Positions 1-5,906 of a stretch of 7,957 nucleotides of DNA are shown one piece after another. A program made the position numbers and the translations under genes. Within the stretch, counting starts at the first letter, position 1, and each line of letters starts with the position of its first letter. Origin of the DNA: an uncultured Oscillospiraceae bacterium (lineage in GTDB: Bacteria; Bacillota; Clostridia; Oscillospirales; Oscillospiraceae); contig CAKTKM010000066.1 of the NCBI GenBank assembly GCA_934569425.1, positions 1-7,957 of the forward strand, written 5' to 3'. The notes under the pieces were generated by a model. The model was not told the DNA's origin and searched no databases. It was given only the letters and a program-made list of their open reading frames with translations.

Positions 1-1
1 C

Positions 2-628
2 ATCAATCCCTATCTGAGCGAGGGCAAGAAGACGGTGGCGCTGGAGATCGCGGAGCAGCTGAACTGGGAGATGCCGGACTATTTGGCGATCTCTGTAGGC
101 GACGGCTGCACCATCGCCGGGGTGTGGAAGGGCTTTAAGGATCTGTATGCCATCGGCTTTATTGACAAACTGCCCCGGTTGATCTCCGCGCAGTCGCTGG
201 GCTGTTATCCGCTGAACCGCGCCATTCAGGAAAATAAGCCCTGGGAGCCGATGGAGGAAAACACCATCGCTGACTCTATCTCTGTGGGCGTACCCCGCAA
301 TGCCGACAAGGCACTGATGGCCATTCGCGAATCCAACGGCATTGCCGTCAATGTGTCCGATGAGGAGATCCTGGCGGCGCAGCGGCTGCTGGGCCGCACC
401 TGCGGTGTGTTTGGCGAACCTGCGGGCGTGACCGGCGCCGCAGCGCTGAAAAAAGCCTGTGAGCAGGGTCTGATCCCCCACGACGCTACTGTCGTTTCCG
501 TGGTCACCGGCAACGGCTTAAAGGATGTGGCCAATGCCATCAAGTCCGCCGGCTCTCCCGTCCACATTGCGCCGGATCTGGATCTGATGGTGGAAGAGTT
601 CAAAAAGCGCGGTGTTGTAGTCGAATAA
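2..628 (+). CDS. thrC: Threonine synthase, C-terminal part (5' end outside window)
   Basis: This is the last 208 residues of a pyridoxal-phosphate enzyme that converts O-phosphohomoserine to threonine in the cytoplasm, the final step of threonine synthesis. The frame is open from base 2, where the peptide INPYLSEGKKTVALEIAEQL begins, so the GTG at 35 is an internal codon and not the start. The glycine-rich stretch SVGDGCTIAGVWKGF fits the phosphate-binding loop of fold-type II PLP enzymes. The later segments SVGVPRNADKAL, EPAGVTGAAALKKA and VVTGNGLKD are typical of threonine synthase. The PLP-binding lysine would lie upstream of the window. The gene ends 15 bases before a strong intrinsic terminator, so it is the last gene of its transcript. 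A related PLP lyase such as threonine dehydratase is less likely given the whole pattern. Confidence 0.9.
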   Translation: MNPYLSEGKKTVALEIAEQLNWEMPDYLAISVGDGCTIAGVWKGFKDLYAIGFIDKLPRLISAQSLGCYPLNRAIQENKPWEPMEENTIADSISVGVPRNADKALMAIRESNGIAVNVSDEEILAAQRLLGRTCGVFGEPAGVTGAAALKKACEQGLIPHDATVVSVVTGNGLKDVANAIKSAGSPVHIAPDLDLMVEEFKKRGVVVE

Positions 629-643
629 AACAACAGAAAACCA

Positions 644-674
644 AAAGGAGCGGTGAAAACCGCTCCTTTCCTTA
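644..674 (+). terminator. Intrinsic terminator after thrC
   Basis: An 11-bp perfect stem (644-654 with 659-669) is capped by a GAAA tetraloop. The T-rich tail begins within the 3' arm and runs on as CCTTAT. It lies 15 bases after the thrC stop codon and separates thrC from the ylxM promoter. Confidence 0.9.
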
Positions 675-705
675 TAAAAAATCAAAGGATCCGACCATTT
701 TTGCC

Positions 706-734
706 TTGACTTTTTGAGAGAAATCATGTATCAT
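706..734 (+). promoter_or_regulatory. Sigma-A type promoter of the ylxM-ffh-rpsP-khpA operon
   Basis: A -35 box TTGACT (706-711) and a -10 box TATCAT (729-734) are separated by exactly 17 bases. Transcription would start near 741, giving a leader of about 60 bases that holds two tandem inverted repeats. No other clear promoter is seen before rpsP. Confidence 0.8.
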
Positions 735-743
735 AGATGTCGT

Positions 744-785
744 TGTAAAGGCTGAAAACTTTACATAAAGGCGAAACGCTTTACA
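744..785 (+). repeat. Two tandem 20-bp inverted-repeat units in the ylxM leader
   Basis: Two adjacent 20-base copies (746-765 and 766-785) match at 16 of 20 positions. Each has the form TAAAG-N9-CTTTACA. The first is a 7-bp dyad, TGTAAAG (744-750) with CTTTACA (759-765). The second pairs TAAAG (766-770) with CTTTA (779-783). Identical half-sites recur every 20 bases, about two helical turns. They lie between the likely transcription start and the ribosome binding site (787-794). This arrangement suits a protein operator or paired RNA hairpins. Its function is inferred only. Confidence 0.6.
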
Positions 786-802
786 GAAAAGGGGTGCTAT
801 CC

Positions 803-1168
803 GTGAAAAATCAGACTTATCGCATGACGATGCTGTTCGACTTTTACGGCGAGACCCTGACGCAGCGGCAGAAAGAGTTTTTTGATCTCTATTACAACGA
901 GGATCTTTCGCTGGGCGAGATCGCCGAGAATTGCGGTATCTCGCGGCAGGGTGTGCGGGATGTGATCGTGCGTGCCGAGGGCGCCATGCAGGAGATCGAG
1001 GATAAGACGGGGTTGATTCGCCGCTTTATGCAGATGCAGCCCAAGATCGTCGCCATCGAGGAGGCGGCGCGGCAGATCAAGACACTGAACTACCGTCAGT
1101 TTGAAAATCCCCAGCTGGAAGCACTGGCAGAGGAAATTCTGGAAAACGCCGCCGGATTAAAGGAGTAA
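803..1168 (+). CDS. ylxM: YlxM family helix-turn-helix protein linked to the signal recognition particle
   Basis: This 121-residue protein belongs to the YlxM/p13 family, which is almost always encoded just before ffh. Its role is thought to be regulation or assistance of the signal recognition particle. The N-terminal stretch RMTMLFDFYGETLTQRQKEF and the following LYYNEDLSLGEIAENCGISR match the family, and the second covers a sigma-70 region 4-like helix-turn-helix at about residues 36-57. The rest is mostly charged helix. I chose the GTG at 803 because AAAAGGGG (787-794) sits 8 bases before it. An in-frame GTG at 794 overlaps that ribosome binding site, and the ATG at 824 is too far from it. 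The stop lies only 2 bases before ffh, which implies translational coupling. The DNA-binding fold and the dyads just upstream make autoregulation plausible but unproven. Confidence 0.88.
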   Translation: MKNQTYRMTMLFDFYGETLTQRQKEFFDLYYNEDLSLGEIAENCGISRQGVRDVIVRAEGAMQEIEDKTGLIRRFMQMQPKIVAIEEAARQIKTLNYRQFENPQLEALAEEILENAAGLKE

Positions 1169-1170
1169 AT

Positions 1171-2544
1171 ATGGCATTTGAGGGACTGTCTGAAAAGTTA
1201 AACGCCGTATTCAAAAGTCTGAAGGGCAAAGGACGCCTGACGGAGAGCGATGTCCGCACCGGTATGCGGGAGGTACGGCTTGCACTGCTGGAGGCCGACG
1301 TCAGCTATAAGGTGGTCAAGGATTTCGTGGCGCAGGTGACAGAGCGCTGTGTAGGCAGCGATGTGTTGGATAGCCTGACTCCTGCCCAGCAGATCATCAA
1401 GATCGTCAACGAAGAGCTGACAAAGCTGATGGGCAGCACCAATGCCCGGCTGAACACCGCCAACCGCGGCCCCACCGTGGTGATGATGGTGGGTCTGCAG
1501 GGTGCCGGTAAAACCACGAACGGCGCCAAGCTGGCAGGTCTGATGCGCCGCCAGTTCGGCAAGCGCCCGCTGCTGGCGGCCTGCGACGTGTATCGCCCCG
1601 CCGCCATCAACCAGTTACAGGTGGTTGGCAAGCAGCTGGATATTCCCGTGTTTGAAATGGGGCAGATCGACCCGGTAACTATTGCGAAAGAGGCGGTAAA
1701 ATACGCCGCCGATCACGGCAACGACATGGTTTTTCTGGATACCGCCGGTCGTCTGCACATTGATGAAGCACTGATGGACGAGCTGCGGAACATCAAGGCC
1801 GCAGTGAAGCCCAACGAGATTTTGCTGGTCGTGGACGCGATGACCGGTCAGGACGCGGTGAACGCCGCGAAGGCTTTTGACGACGCGCTGGGGATCGACG
1901 GCGTGATGCTGACCAAGCTGGACGGCGACGCCCGCGGCGGCGCTGCGCTTTCTATCCGAGCCACCACCGGTAAGCCTATCAAATTTATCGGCACCGGCGA
2001 AAAGCTGGACATGATCGAGCTGTTTCATCCCGACCGCATGGCGTCCCGGATCCTGGGCATGGGCGACATGCTGTCCTTTATTGAGAAAGCGGAGCAGCAG
2101 TATGACGAGCAGCAGGCCAAGAAGCTGGAGGAGAAGCTGCGGAAGAACCGGCTGACGCTCTCCGATTATCTGGAGCAGCTGGAGCAGCTGCAGAATATGG
2201 GTGATTTGAGTCAGATCGCCGGTATGCTGCCGGGGAACATGGCCAAGGGATTTGATCCCGATCAGATCGATCCAAAGCAGTTTTCCCGTACTAAGGCGAT
2301 CATCCAATCCATGACCATGCAGGAACGGGAGAATCCCCAGATCCTCAATGCCAGCCGTAAGCGCCGCATCGCGGCGGGCTGCGGGCAGCAGGTGTCAGAT
2401 GTGAACCGGCTGCTGAAATCCTTTGAGGCTATGCAGCAGATGACCAAGGCACTGACCCGCGGCAAGCGGGGCATGGGTGCGCTGGGCGGCCTGATGGGCG
2501 GCGGCGATATGCGGGGCTTTGGCCGAAAGAAACGTTTGAAATAA
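1171..2544 (+). CDS. ffh: Signal recognition particle GTPase Ffh (SRP54)
   Basis: Ffh binds signal peptides emerging from the ribosome and, with SRP RNA and the receptor FtsY, delivers nascent membrane proteins to the translocon. The protein has 457 residues, a normal length. An N domain (about 1-90) leads into the GTPase G domain. The G domain has the P-loop GLQGAGKTT (108-116), DVYRPAA (139-145), the G3 motif DTAGR (190-194) and TKLD (248-251). The methionine-rich M domain (about 300-435) carries the SRP-RNA-binding helix-turn-helix around [13 protein letters not shown] (393-405). The tail is rich in glycine and methionine and ends in basic residues. The ATG at 1171 follows AAAGGAG (1159-1165), which overlaps the end of ylxM. 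No missing motif or frame break is seen. No ftsY is present in the window. Confidence 0.98.
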   Translation: MAFEGLSEKLNAVFKSLKGKGRLTESDVRTGMREVRLALLEADVSYKVVKDFVAQVTERCVGSDVLDSLTPAQQIIKIVNEELTKLMGSTNARLNTANRGPTVVMMVGLQGAGKTTNGAKLAGLMRRQFGKRPLLAACDVYRPAAINQLQVVGKQLDIPVFEMGQIDPVTIAKEAVKYAADHGNDMVFLDTAGRLHIDEALMDELRNIKAAVKPNEILLVVDAMTGQDAVNAAKAFDDALGIDGVMLTKLDGDARGGAALSIRATTGKPIKFIGTGEKLDMIELFHPDRMASRILGMGDMLSFIEKAEQQYDEQQAKKLEEKLRKNRLTLSDYLEQLEQLQNMGDLSQIAGMLPGNMAKGFDPDQIDPKQFSRTKAIIQSMTMQERENPQILNASRKRRIAAGCGQQVSDVNRLLKSFEAMQQMTKALTRGKRGMGALGGLMGGGDMRGFGRKKRLK

Positions 2545-2600
2545 GTGCCCCGGCATTTATGATAGAAGAAAACAAATTATTTATTTTGGAGGAAAAAACC

Positions 2601-2840
2601 ATGGTTAAGATCAGACTGAGAAGAATGGGCGCTAAGAAGGCTCCTTATTACCGCGTGGTCGTGGCTGACAGCCGCTATCCCCGTGATGGCCGCTTCATTG
2701 AGGAGATCGGCACTTACAATCCCTGCGTGAATCCTGCCGAGATCAAGATCGATGCTGACCGCGCCCGCGAGTGGATCAAGACCGGCGCCCAGCCCACCGA
2801 TACCGTCCGCGCCCTGCTGAAGAAGGTCGACGTTCTGTAA
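2601..2840 (+). CDS. rpsP: 30S ribosomal protein S16
   Basis: S16 is a small-subunit ribosomal protein that binds 16S rRNA and is needed for 30S assembly. The 79-residue product starts [18 protein letters not shown] and contains [18 protein letters not shown] followed by TYNP, the typical S16 N-terminal signature. The C-terminal half ([19 protein letters not shown]) is also standard. The ATG at 2601 is the right start. It follows a strong GGAGG (2588-2592) at 8 bases and gives the normal family length. An in-frame ATG at 2559 would add 14 atypical residues and has no ribosome binding site. The 56-base gap after ffh shows no clear promoter or terminator, so cotranscription with ffh is likely. 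khpA follows after 15 bases. Confidence 0.97.
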   Translation: MVKIRLRRMGAKKAPYYRVVVADSRYPRDGRFIEEIGTYNPCVNPAEIKIDADRAREWIKTGAQPTDTVRALLKKVDVL

Positions 2841-2855
2841 GGCCGGGGGCAAGCC

Positions 2856-3086
2856 ATGAAGGAATTGCTGCTCTATATCGCCAGAAGCCTCGTTCAGCAT
2901 CCCGATCAGGTCACTGTGACCGAGGTCGAGAATGGTGATGAGCTGACGCTGGAGCTGCGCGTTGCCCCAGAGGATATGGGTAAGGTGATCGGCCGTCAGG
3001 GTCGTATCGCCAAGGAGATCCGCACGGTGGTGCGCTCCTACGCCCAGCGTACAGGCGCCAAGGTTTCTGTGGATATTGTTGATTAA
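2856..3086 (+). CDS. khpA: KH-domain RNA-binding protein KhpA (YlqC family)
   Basis: This 76-residue protein is a single KH domain, the small RNA-binding protein known as KhpA or YlqC. In Firmicutes it partners with KhpB (Jag) and affects RNA handling and cell-envelope growth. The RNA-binding loop is visible as GKVIGRQGRIAKEIR (42-56), with the GxxG signature at residues 46-49. The length is normal for the family. The ATG at 2856 follows a G-rich but imperfect ribosome binding site (GGGGG, 2845-2849), so translation may be coupled to rpsP, whose stop is 15 bases upstream. This is the last gene of the forward operon. A strong terminator begins inside its stop codon, so ylqD, rimM and trmD, which often follow, are absent here. 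Confidence 0.93.
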   Translation: MKELLLYIARSLVQHPDQVTVTEVENGDELTLELRVAPEDMGKVIGRQGRIAKEIRTVVRSYAQRTGAKVSVDIVD

Positions 3087-3120
3087 AAAAGGAAGCACTC
3101 CTTTGAGTGCTTCCTTTTTT
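3085..3120. terminator. Bidirectional intrinsic terminator between khpA and mntP
   Basis: A 10-bp perfect stem (GGAAGCACTC at 3091-3100 with 3105-3114, loop CTTT) is flanked by six A on the left and six T on the right. It therefore has a U-tract on either strand. It can end the forward khpA transcript and the convergent mntP transcript, whose stop codon is at 3128-3130. Confidence 0.93.
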
Positions 3121-3127
3121 ATAGCTT

Positions 3128-3715
3128 TTATAGTATCCCGAGATGCTCCAGCAAAATTTTCAATCCGATGAGGATCAGGATCGCGCCGCCGACAAACTCC
3201 GCTTTGGACTTGTAGCGGGCGCCGATCACGCTTCCGGCCTTGACGCCGATACAGGAGATGGTGAAGGTGGTCAGACCGATGAGACAGACGGCCACGACGG
3301 TGTTCATCAGCTGGCTGGCGGCCATGATCTCCACGGGAACACAGGCAAAGGTGATGCCCACCGCCAGCGCGTCGATGCTGGTGGCGACAGCCATCAGAAA
3401 CATGGTTTTCACGTCCAAGGCAGCGGAGGCACTTTCTTCATCCTTGCTGAGTGCCTCGCGGATCATGTTGGCTCCGATGAGAGCCAGCAGCACGAAAGCG
3501 ATCCATGATGCCACGGCGTTGATGTACTTTTCAAAGCCGGAGCCCAGCAGGTAGCCGATGAAGGGCATCAATGCCTGAAAGCCGCCAAACCATATGCCGC
3601 AGAAGGCGGCGCTGCGGAAAGTGACCTTCTGCATGGCAAGACCCTTGCACACCGATACGGCGAATGCGTCCATGCTCAGGCCGATCGCCAACAAAAACAG
3701 TTCCAGAAATCCCAT
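3128..3715 (-). CDS. mntP: Manganese efflux pump MntP
   Basis: MntP is an inner-membrane exporter that removes excess Mn2+ from the cytoplasm. The 195-residue product is about the family's usual length, with six predicted membrane segments in two homologous halves. Each half carries its signature: IGLSMDAFAVSVCKGLA near the N terminus, with Asp16, and ATSIDALAVGITFA at 111-124, with Asp115. These acidic residues lie within membrane segments and are the expected metal ligands. The stretch FGGFQALMP (43-51) is also typical. The ATG at 3713-3715 is preceded by GAGGAG at a suitable distance. Reading on to 3826 would add 37 residues encoded by the riboswitch leader, which are not protein-like. A yybP-ykoY leader upstream independently supports a manganese role. 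Confidence 0.95.
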   Translation of the reverse strand: MGFLELFLLAIGLSMDAFAVSVCKGLAMQKVTFRSAAFCGIWFGGFQALMPFIGYLLGSGFEKYINAVASWIAFVLLALIGANMIREALSKDEESASAALDVKTMFLMAVATSIDALAVGITFACVPVEIMAASQLMNTVVAVCLIGLTTFTISCIGVKAGSVIGARYKSKAEFVGGAILILIGLKILLEHLGIL

Positions 3716-3735
3716 GCTTTTCTCCTCACACACAT

Positions 3736-3768
3736 AAAAATCAGCGGATACAGACCGTATCCGCTGAT
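3736..3768 (-). terminator. Leader terminator in front of mntP (riboswitch expression platform)
   Basis: On the minus strand an 11-bp perfect stem (3757-3767 with 3741-3751, extendable by the A-T pair 3740/3768) has a 5-base loop and is followed at once by TTTTTATG. It lies between the aptamer and the mntP ribosome binding site. It would stop transcription unless prevented, which fits a switch that reads through when Mn2+ is bound. Confidence 0.85.
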
Positions 3769-3777
3769 GTAAGCATC

Positions 3778-3896
3778 TGCTAACCAGAGACACATACGGC
3801 CATTCCGACTGTATGAGTCTCATCAATTAAGGTATACCAGGCGTTTGCCAGTATGTTGGCATACCGCGCACAGCCGCGCCGACTACTCCCTCAACA
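3778..3896 (-). promoter_or_regulatory. yybP-ykoY manganese riboswitch (aptamer) of mntP
   Basis: Read on the minus strand, the leader has the conserved yybP-ykoY elements in order. First is GGGAGTAG (3883-3890). Next is the loop segment ACATACTGGCAAACG (3842-3856), closed by GGTAT (3861-3865) with ATACC (3831-3835). A second arm follows, GAGAC (3817-3821) with GTCTC (3787-3791), continued by CATAC with GTATG (3811-3815 and 3793-3797). A closing stem TGTTGA/TTAGCA (3891-3896 with 3778-3783) is possible but includes wobble pairs. This family senses Mn2+ and commonly controls mntP. The intrinsic terminator downstream is the likely output. How aptamer folding blocks that terminator is not fully clear from the bases. 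Confidence 0.88.
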
Positions 3897-3902
3897 GAAA
3901 TC

Positions 3903-3931
3903 AGTATAGCAGGCAGAGGGAAAAAAGTCAA
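3903..3931 (-). promoter_or_regulatory. Promoter of mntP
   Basis: On the minus strand, TTGACT (3931-3926) and TATACT (3908-3903) are spaced by 17 bases. Transcription would start near 3896, just before the conserved GGGAGTAG of the riboswitch, and give a leader of about 180 bases. Confidence 0.85.
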
Positions 3932-4010
3932 TAAAAATTGCCAGACAGATATTCCAACTTTTGTGAGGGATCTCTTCCGGGTAAACAGATTACATATGGT
4001 AGAGAATCTG

Positions 4011-4038
4011 GCCTCCGGTGCGGACACCGGAGGCTTTT
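4011..4038 (+). terminator. GC-rich hairpin with plus-strand T-tract, no matching gene
   Basis: A perfect 10-bp stem GCCTCCGGTG (4011-4020) with CACCGGAGGC (4025-4034), loop CGGA, is followed by TTTT on the plus strand. On the minus strand, where the neighbouring 69-residue gene ends at 4056, the sequence after the stem is not T-rich. It may still serve as that gene's terminator. If read on the plus strand, the transcript it would end is unknown. Confidence 0.5.
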
Positions 4039-4055
4039 CAAAGGCTTGTCTTTCG

Positions 4056-4265
4056 TTATACGATGTGATTGCGTTGATCTTTGAACTTTGAAAGAATTAC
4101 TCCTGTGCAGATGACTATTTCAAAGGCAAGGAAGAACGCTGCACCAATGATAAGTACTTCTGTCGAAGTAAGGCCATTAAAAAACTTAGCAAAAAGAACA
4201 AGGAATACCCACTCGACAGCGACCACCACGAAACCTATCAGTATGTATTGCCAAACGTCTTTCAT
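4056..4265 (-). CDS. Small two-segment membrane protein, unrecognised
   Basis: This is a 69-residue protein of unknown family. It is very hydrophobic, with two likely membrane helices: about residues 7-29 (ILIGFVVVAVEWVFLVLFAKFF) and 37-58 (EVLIIGAAFFLAFEIVICTG onward). A short charged tail (KFKDQRNHIV) follows. An acidic residue falls inside each helix (Glu18 and Glu49), which is unusual and could suit ion binding or helix pairing. I chose the ATG at 4263-4265 because GGGAGAG (4273-4279) lies 7 bases before it. The ATG at 4283 would overlap that ribosome binding site. The gene is clearly more AT-rich than its neighbours. It has its own candidate promoter and lies between two regulated units, so it seems to be a single-gene unit. 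No function is assigned. Confidence 0.6.
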   Translation of the reverse strand: MKDVWQYILIGFVVVAVEWVFLVLFAKFFNGLTSTEVLIIGAAFFLAFEIVICTGVILSKFKDQRNHIV

Positions 4266-4297
4266 ACAATTACTCTCCCGCATAATCGCAAATAGTT

Positions 4298-4326
4298 AGT
4301 TTATGAATTAGCCAGAAAAATTTCAA
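4298..4326 (-). promoter_or_regulatory. Candidate promoter of the 69-residue membrane protein gene
   Basis: On the minus strand, TTGAAA (4326-4321) and TAAACT (4303-4298) are separated by 17 bases, giving a leader of about 25 bases. The -10 box is a moderate match, and the AT-rich surroundings raise the chance of coincidence. Confidence 0.5.
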
Positions 4327-4337
4327 AAAATTTTTCT
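4314..4337. repeat. Perfect 10-bp inverted repeat over the small gene's -35 region
   Basis: AGAAAAATTT (4314-4323) is repeated inverted as AAATTTTTCT (4328-4337) with 4 bases between. It covers the predicted -35 box at 4321-4326, a position that suits a repressor site. It has no GC clamp and would be a weak RNA hairpin. Confidence 0.45.
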
Positions 4338-4393
4338 ACTCTAATCCTACCATGTCTTTCTCTGCTGCCGCAAGATAATTTTATCTTTTTTGC

Positions 4394-4428
4394 AAAAAAC
4401 ACCCCTCATGAGTTTTCTCATGAGGGGT
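4394..4428 (-). terminator. Intrinsic terminator of the decarboxylase operon
   Basis: On the minus strand a 12-bp perfect stem (4417-4428 with 4401-4412, loop AAAA) is followed by GTTTTTTGC. It lies 10 bases after the stop codon of the alpha subunit gene (4439-4441) and ends the four-gene operon. Confidence 0.93.
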
Positions 4429-4438
4429 ATCGGTCAGA

Positions 4439-5893
4439 TTAACCTTTCCACTCCACATACAGCTCGCGGACGGCGTTGGGGTCGGCGGACTTTGCCAGGG
4501 CGGCGGGAGCTGCCGCCGGTGCGGCTTCGACCGCGGGATGATCGCGCTTCTCGATAAACTTGGGCGCGACCTGCGGGAAGAGAGCGAGGCTCAGAACGTC
4601 CTCATCGGACTTGGCAATGTCCTTGAACTCGGCGCGGTATTTCTCCAGCTCGGGCTCCAGCAGGTCGGCAGGTCGGCAGGTGATGACGTCTTCGGGGGCG
4701 ATGCCTGCCTTGGCGCGGACGTCCTCATTGACCTCACCGGGCAGCTTGCCGTATTCGCCGCGCAGCATGGCCTTGGACTCCTTGGGAAAGACCTTGTAAC
4801 GCTCGCCCATGATAATGTTCATGACAGCCTGCGTGCCGACGATCTGGGAGGAGGGAGTCACCAGCGGGGGGTAACCGAAATTCTTGCGAACGCGGGGAAT
4901 CTCCGCCAGAACATCGTAATACTTGTCCTCTTTCCCAGCCTGCTTCAGCTGGGAGATCAGGTTGCTGAGCATTCCGCCCGGTACCTGATAGAGCAGTGTG
5001 TTGGTGTCTACCCGCAGCACCTTGGGATCCAGAATACCGGCATCCTGCAGACGCTGCGCCACCTTGCGGAAGTGTACGGCGGCGTCGGACATCTTGCCCA
5101 GGTCAAGACCTGTATCGCGGACGGTTCCCTTCAGCGTGGCCACCAGAGACTCGGTGGCGGGCTGGCTGGTGCCGTTGGCCATGGGGCTGAGAGCTGTGTC
5201 CACAATATCCACACCGGCATAGGCCGCCATCAGCAGCGTCATGTCGCCGGTACCGGAGGTATTGTGTGTGTGCAGGTGGATGGGGACGTTGACGGTCTCT
5301 TTCAGTGCCTTCACAAGAGAATAGGCGTCCATGGGCAGCAGCAGGTTGGCCATGTCCTTGATGCAGATCATGTCCGCCCCCATCTCCTCCAGTTCCTTGG
5401 CCAGCTTTACAAAGTAGGCCTCATTGTGGATGGGGGACATGGTGTAGCTGAGAGTAGCCTCCACCTGTCCGCCGTATTTCTTGGTGGACTTGATGGCCTG
5501 CTCCAGATTGCGGACGTCATTCAGCGCATCAAAGATACGGATGATGTCGATACCGTTTTCGATGCTCTTGGCGCAGAAAGCGTCCACCACGTCGTCGGCA
5601 TAGTGTTTGTAGCCCAGAATGTTCTGGCCGCGGAAGAGCATTTGCAGCTTGGTGTTCTTCACATGCTTGCGGATGGTGCGAAGCCGCTCCCACGGATCCT
5701 CATTCAAAAAGCGCATGCAGGCATCGAAGGTAGCGCCGCCCCAGCACTCCAGAGAGTAATAGCCGATGGCGTCCAGCTGCTCCAGCGCGGGCAGCATATC
5801 CTCAATGGTCATGCGGGTGGCTGCCTGAGATTGATGGGCGTCGCGGAGAATGGTATCGGTGATCAGCAGGGGTTTATTCGATAAAAATTCCAT
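4439..5893 (-). CDS. oadA: Sodium-pumping oxaloacetate decarboxylase, alpha subunit (carboxyltransferase), without biotin domain
   Basis: The alpha subunit removes the carboxylate of oxaloacetate and passes it to biotin, giving pyruvate and carboxybiotin in the cytoplasm. The 484-residue protein has a TIM-barrel carboxyltransferase domain (about 5-300). Its metal and active-site residues sit in TDTILRDAHQS (Asp18), ADMICIKDMAN (Lys179, the position carbamylated in the family) and IHLHTHNTSG (His208, His210). A conserved association domain follows (about 300-445). The usual C-terminal biotinyl domain is missing. An Ala/Pro-rich stretch (about 454-468) ends in the peptide DPNAVRELYVEWKG, and the carrier is a separate gene in the same operon. 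The start follows AGGAGGT by 6 bases, and oadB ends 13 bases upstream. The pyruvate carboxylase B or transcarboxylase 5S families share this domain. The adjacent membrane beta subunit favours the sodium pump. Confidence 0.92.
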   Translation of the reverse strand: MEFLSNKPLLITDTILRDAHQSQAATRMTIEDMLPALEQLDAIGYYSLECWGGATFDACMRFLNEDPWERLRTIRKHVKNTKLQMLFRGQNILGYKHYADDVVDAFCAKSIENGIDIIRIFDALNDVRNLEQAIKSTKKYGGQVEATLSYTMSPIHNEAYFVKLAKELEEMGADMICIKDMANLLLPMDAYSLVKALKETVNVPIHLHTHNTSGTGDMTLLMAAYAGVDIVDTALSPMANGTSQPATESLVATLKGTVRDTGLDLGKMSDAAVHFRKVAQRLQDAGILDPKVLRVDTNTLLYQVPGGMLSNLISQLKQAGKEDKYYDVLAEIPRVRKNFGYPPLVTPSSQIVGTQAVMNIIMGERYKVFPKESKAMLRGEYGKLPGEVNEDVRAKAGIAPEDVITCRPADLLEPELEKYRAEFKDIAKSDEDVLSLALFPQVAPKFIEKRDHPAVEAAPAAAPAALAKSADPNAVRELYVEWKG

Positions 5894-5906
5894 AGTTTAC
5901 CTCCTA

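Noticed and set aside
794..802. Earlier GTG start for ylxM
   Set aside because: It would overlap the last base of the AAAAGGGG ribosome binding site; the GTG at 803 has correct spacing.
1615..2307. 230-residue minus-strand open frame opposite ffh
   Set aside because: ffh is unambiguous on the plus strand; the antisense product has leucine-rich and histidine-rich low-complexity sequence and no known motif.
3716..3826. N-terminal extension of MntP
   Set aside because: These codons lie in the riboswitch and terminator, and the added residues do not fit the family, whose proteins start as MGFLELFLLAIG does.
3827..4027. 66-residue minus-strand open frame upstream of mntP
   Set aside because: It runs through the mntP promoter and into the riboswitch aptamer, and its peptide has no recognisable features.
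4372..4390. Possible plus-strand terminator AAGATA/TATCTT followed by T residues
   Set aside because: The stem is short and wholly AT-rich apart from one pair, and no plus-strand gene ends there.
4538..5884. Long 448-residue open frame on the plus strand opposite the alpha subunit gene
   Set aside because: It is the mirror of a GC-rich, strongly codon-biased gene. Its product is low-complexity (rich in His, Gly, Gln and Leu) with no recognisable domain, while the minus strand encodes a clear OadA.
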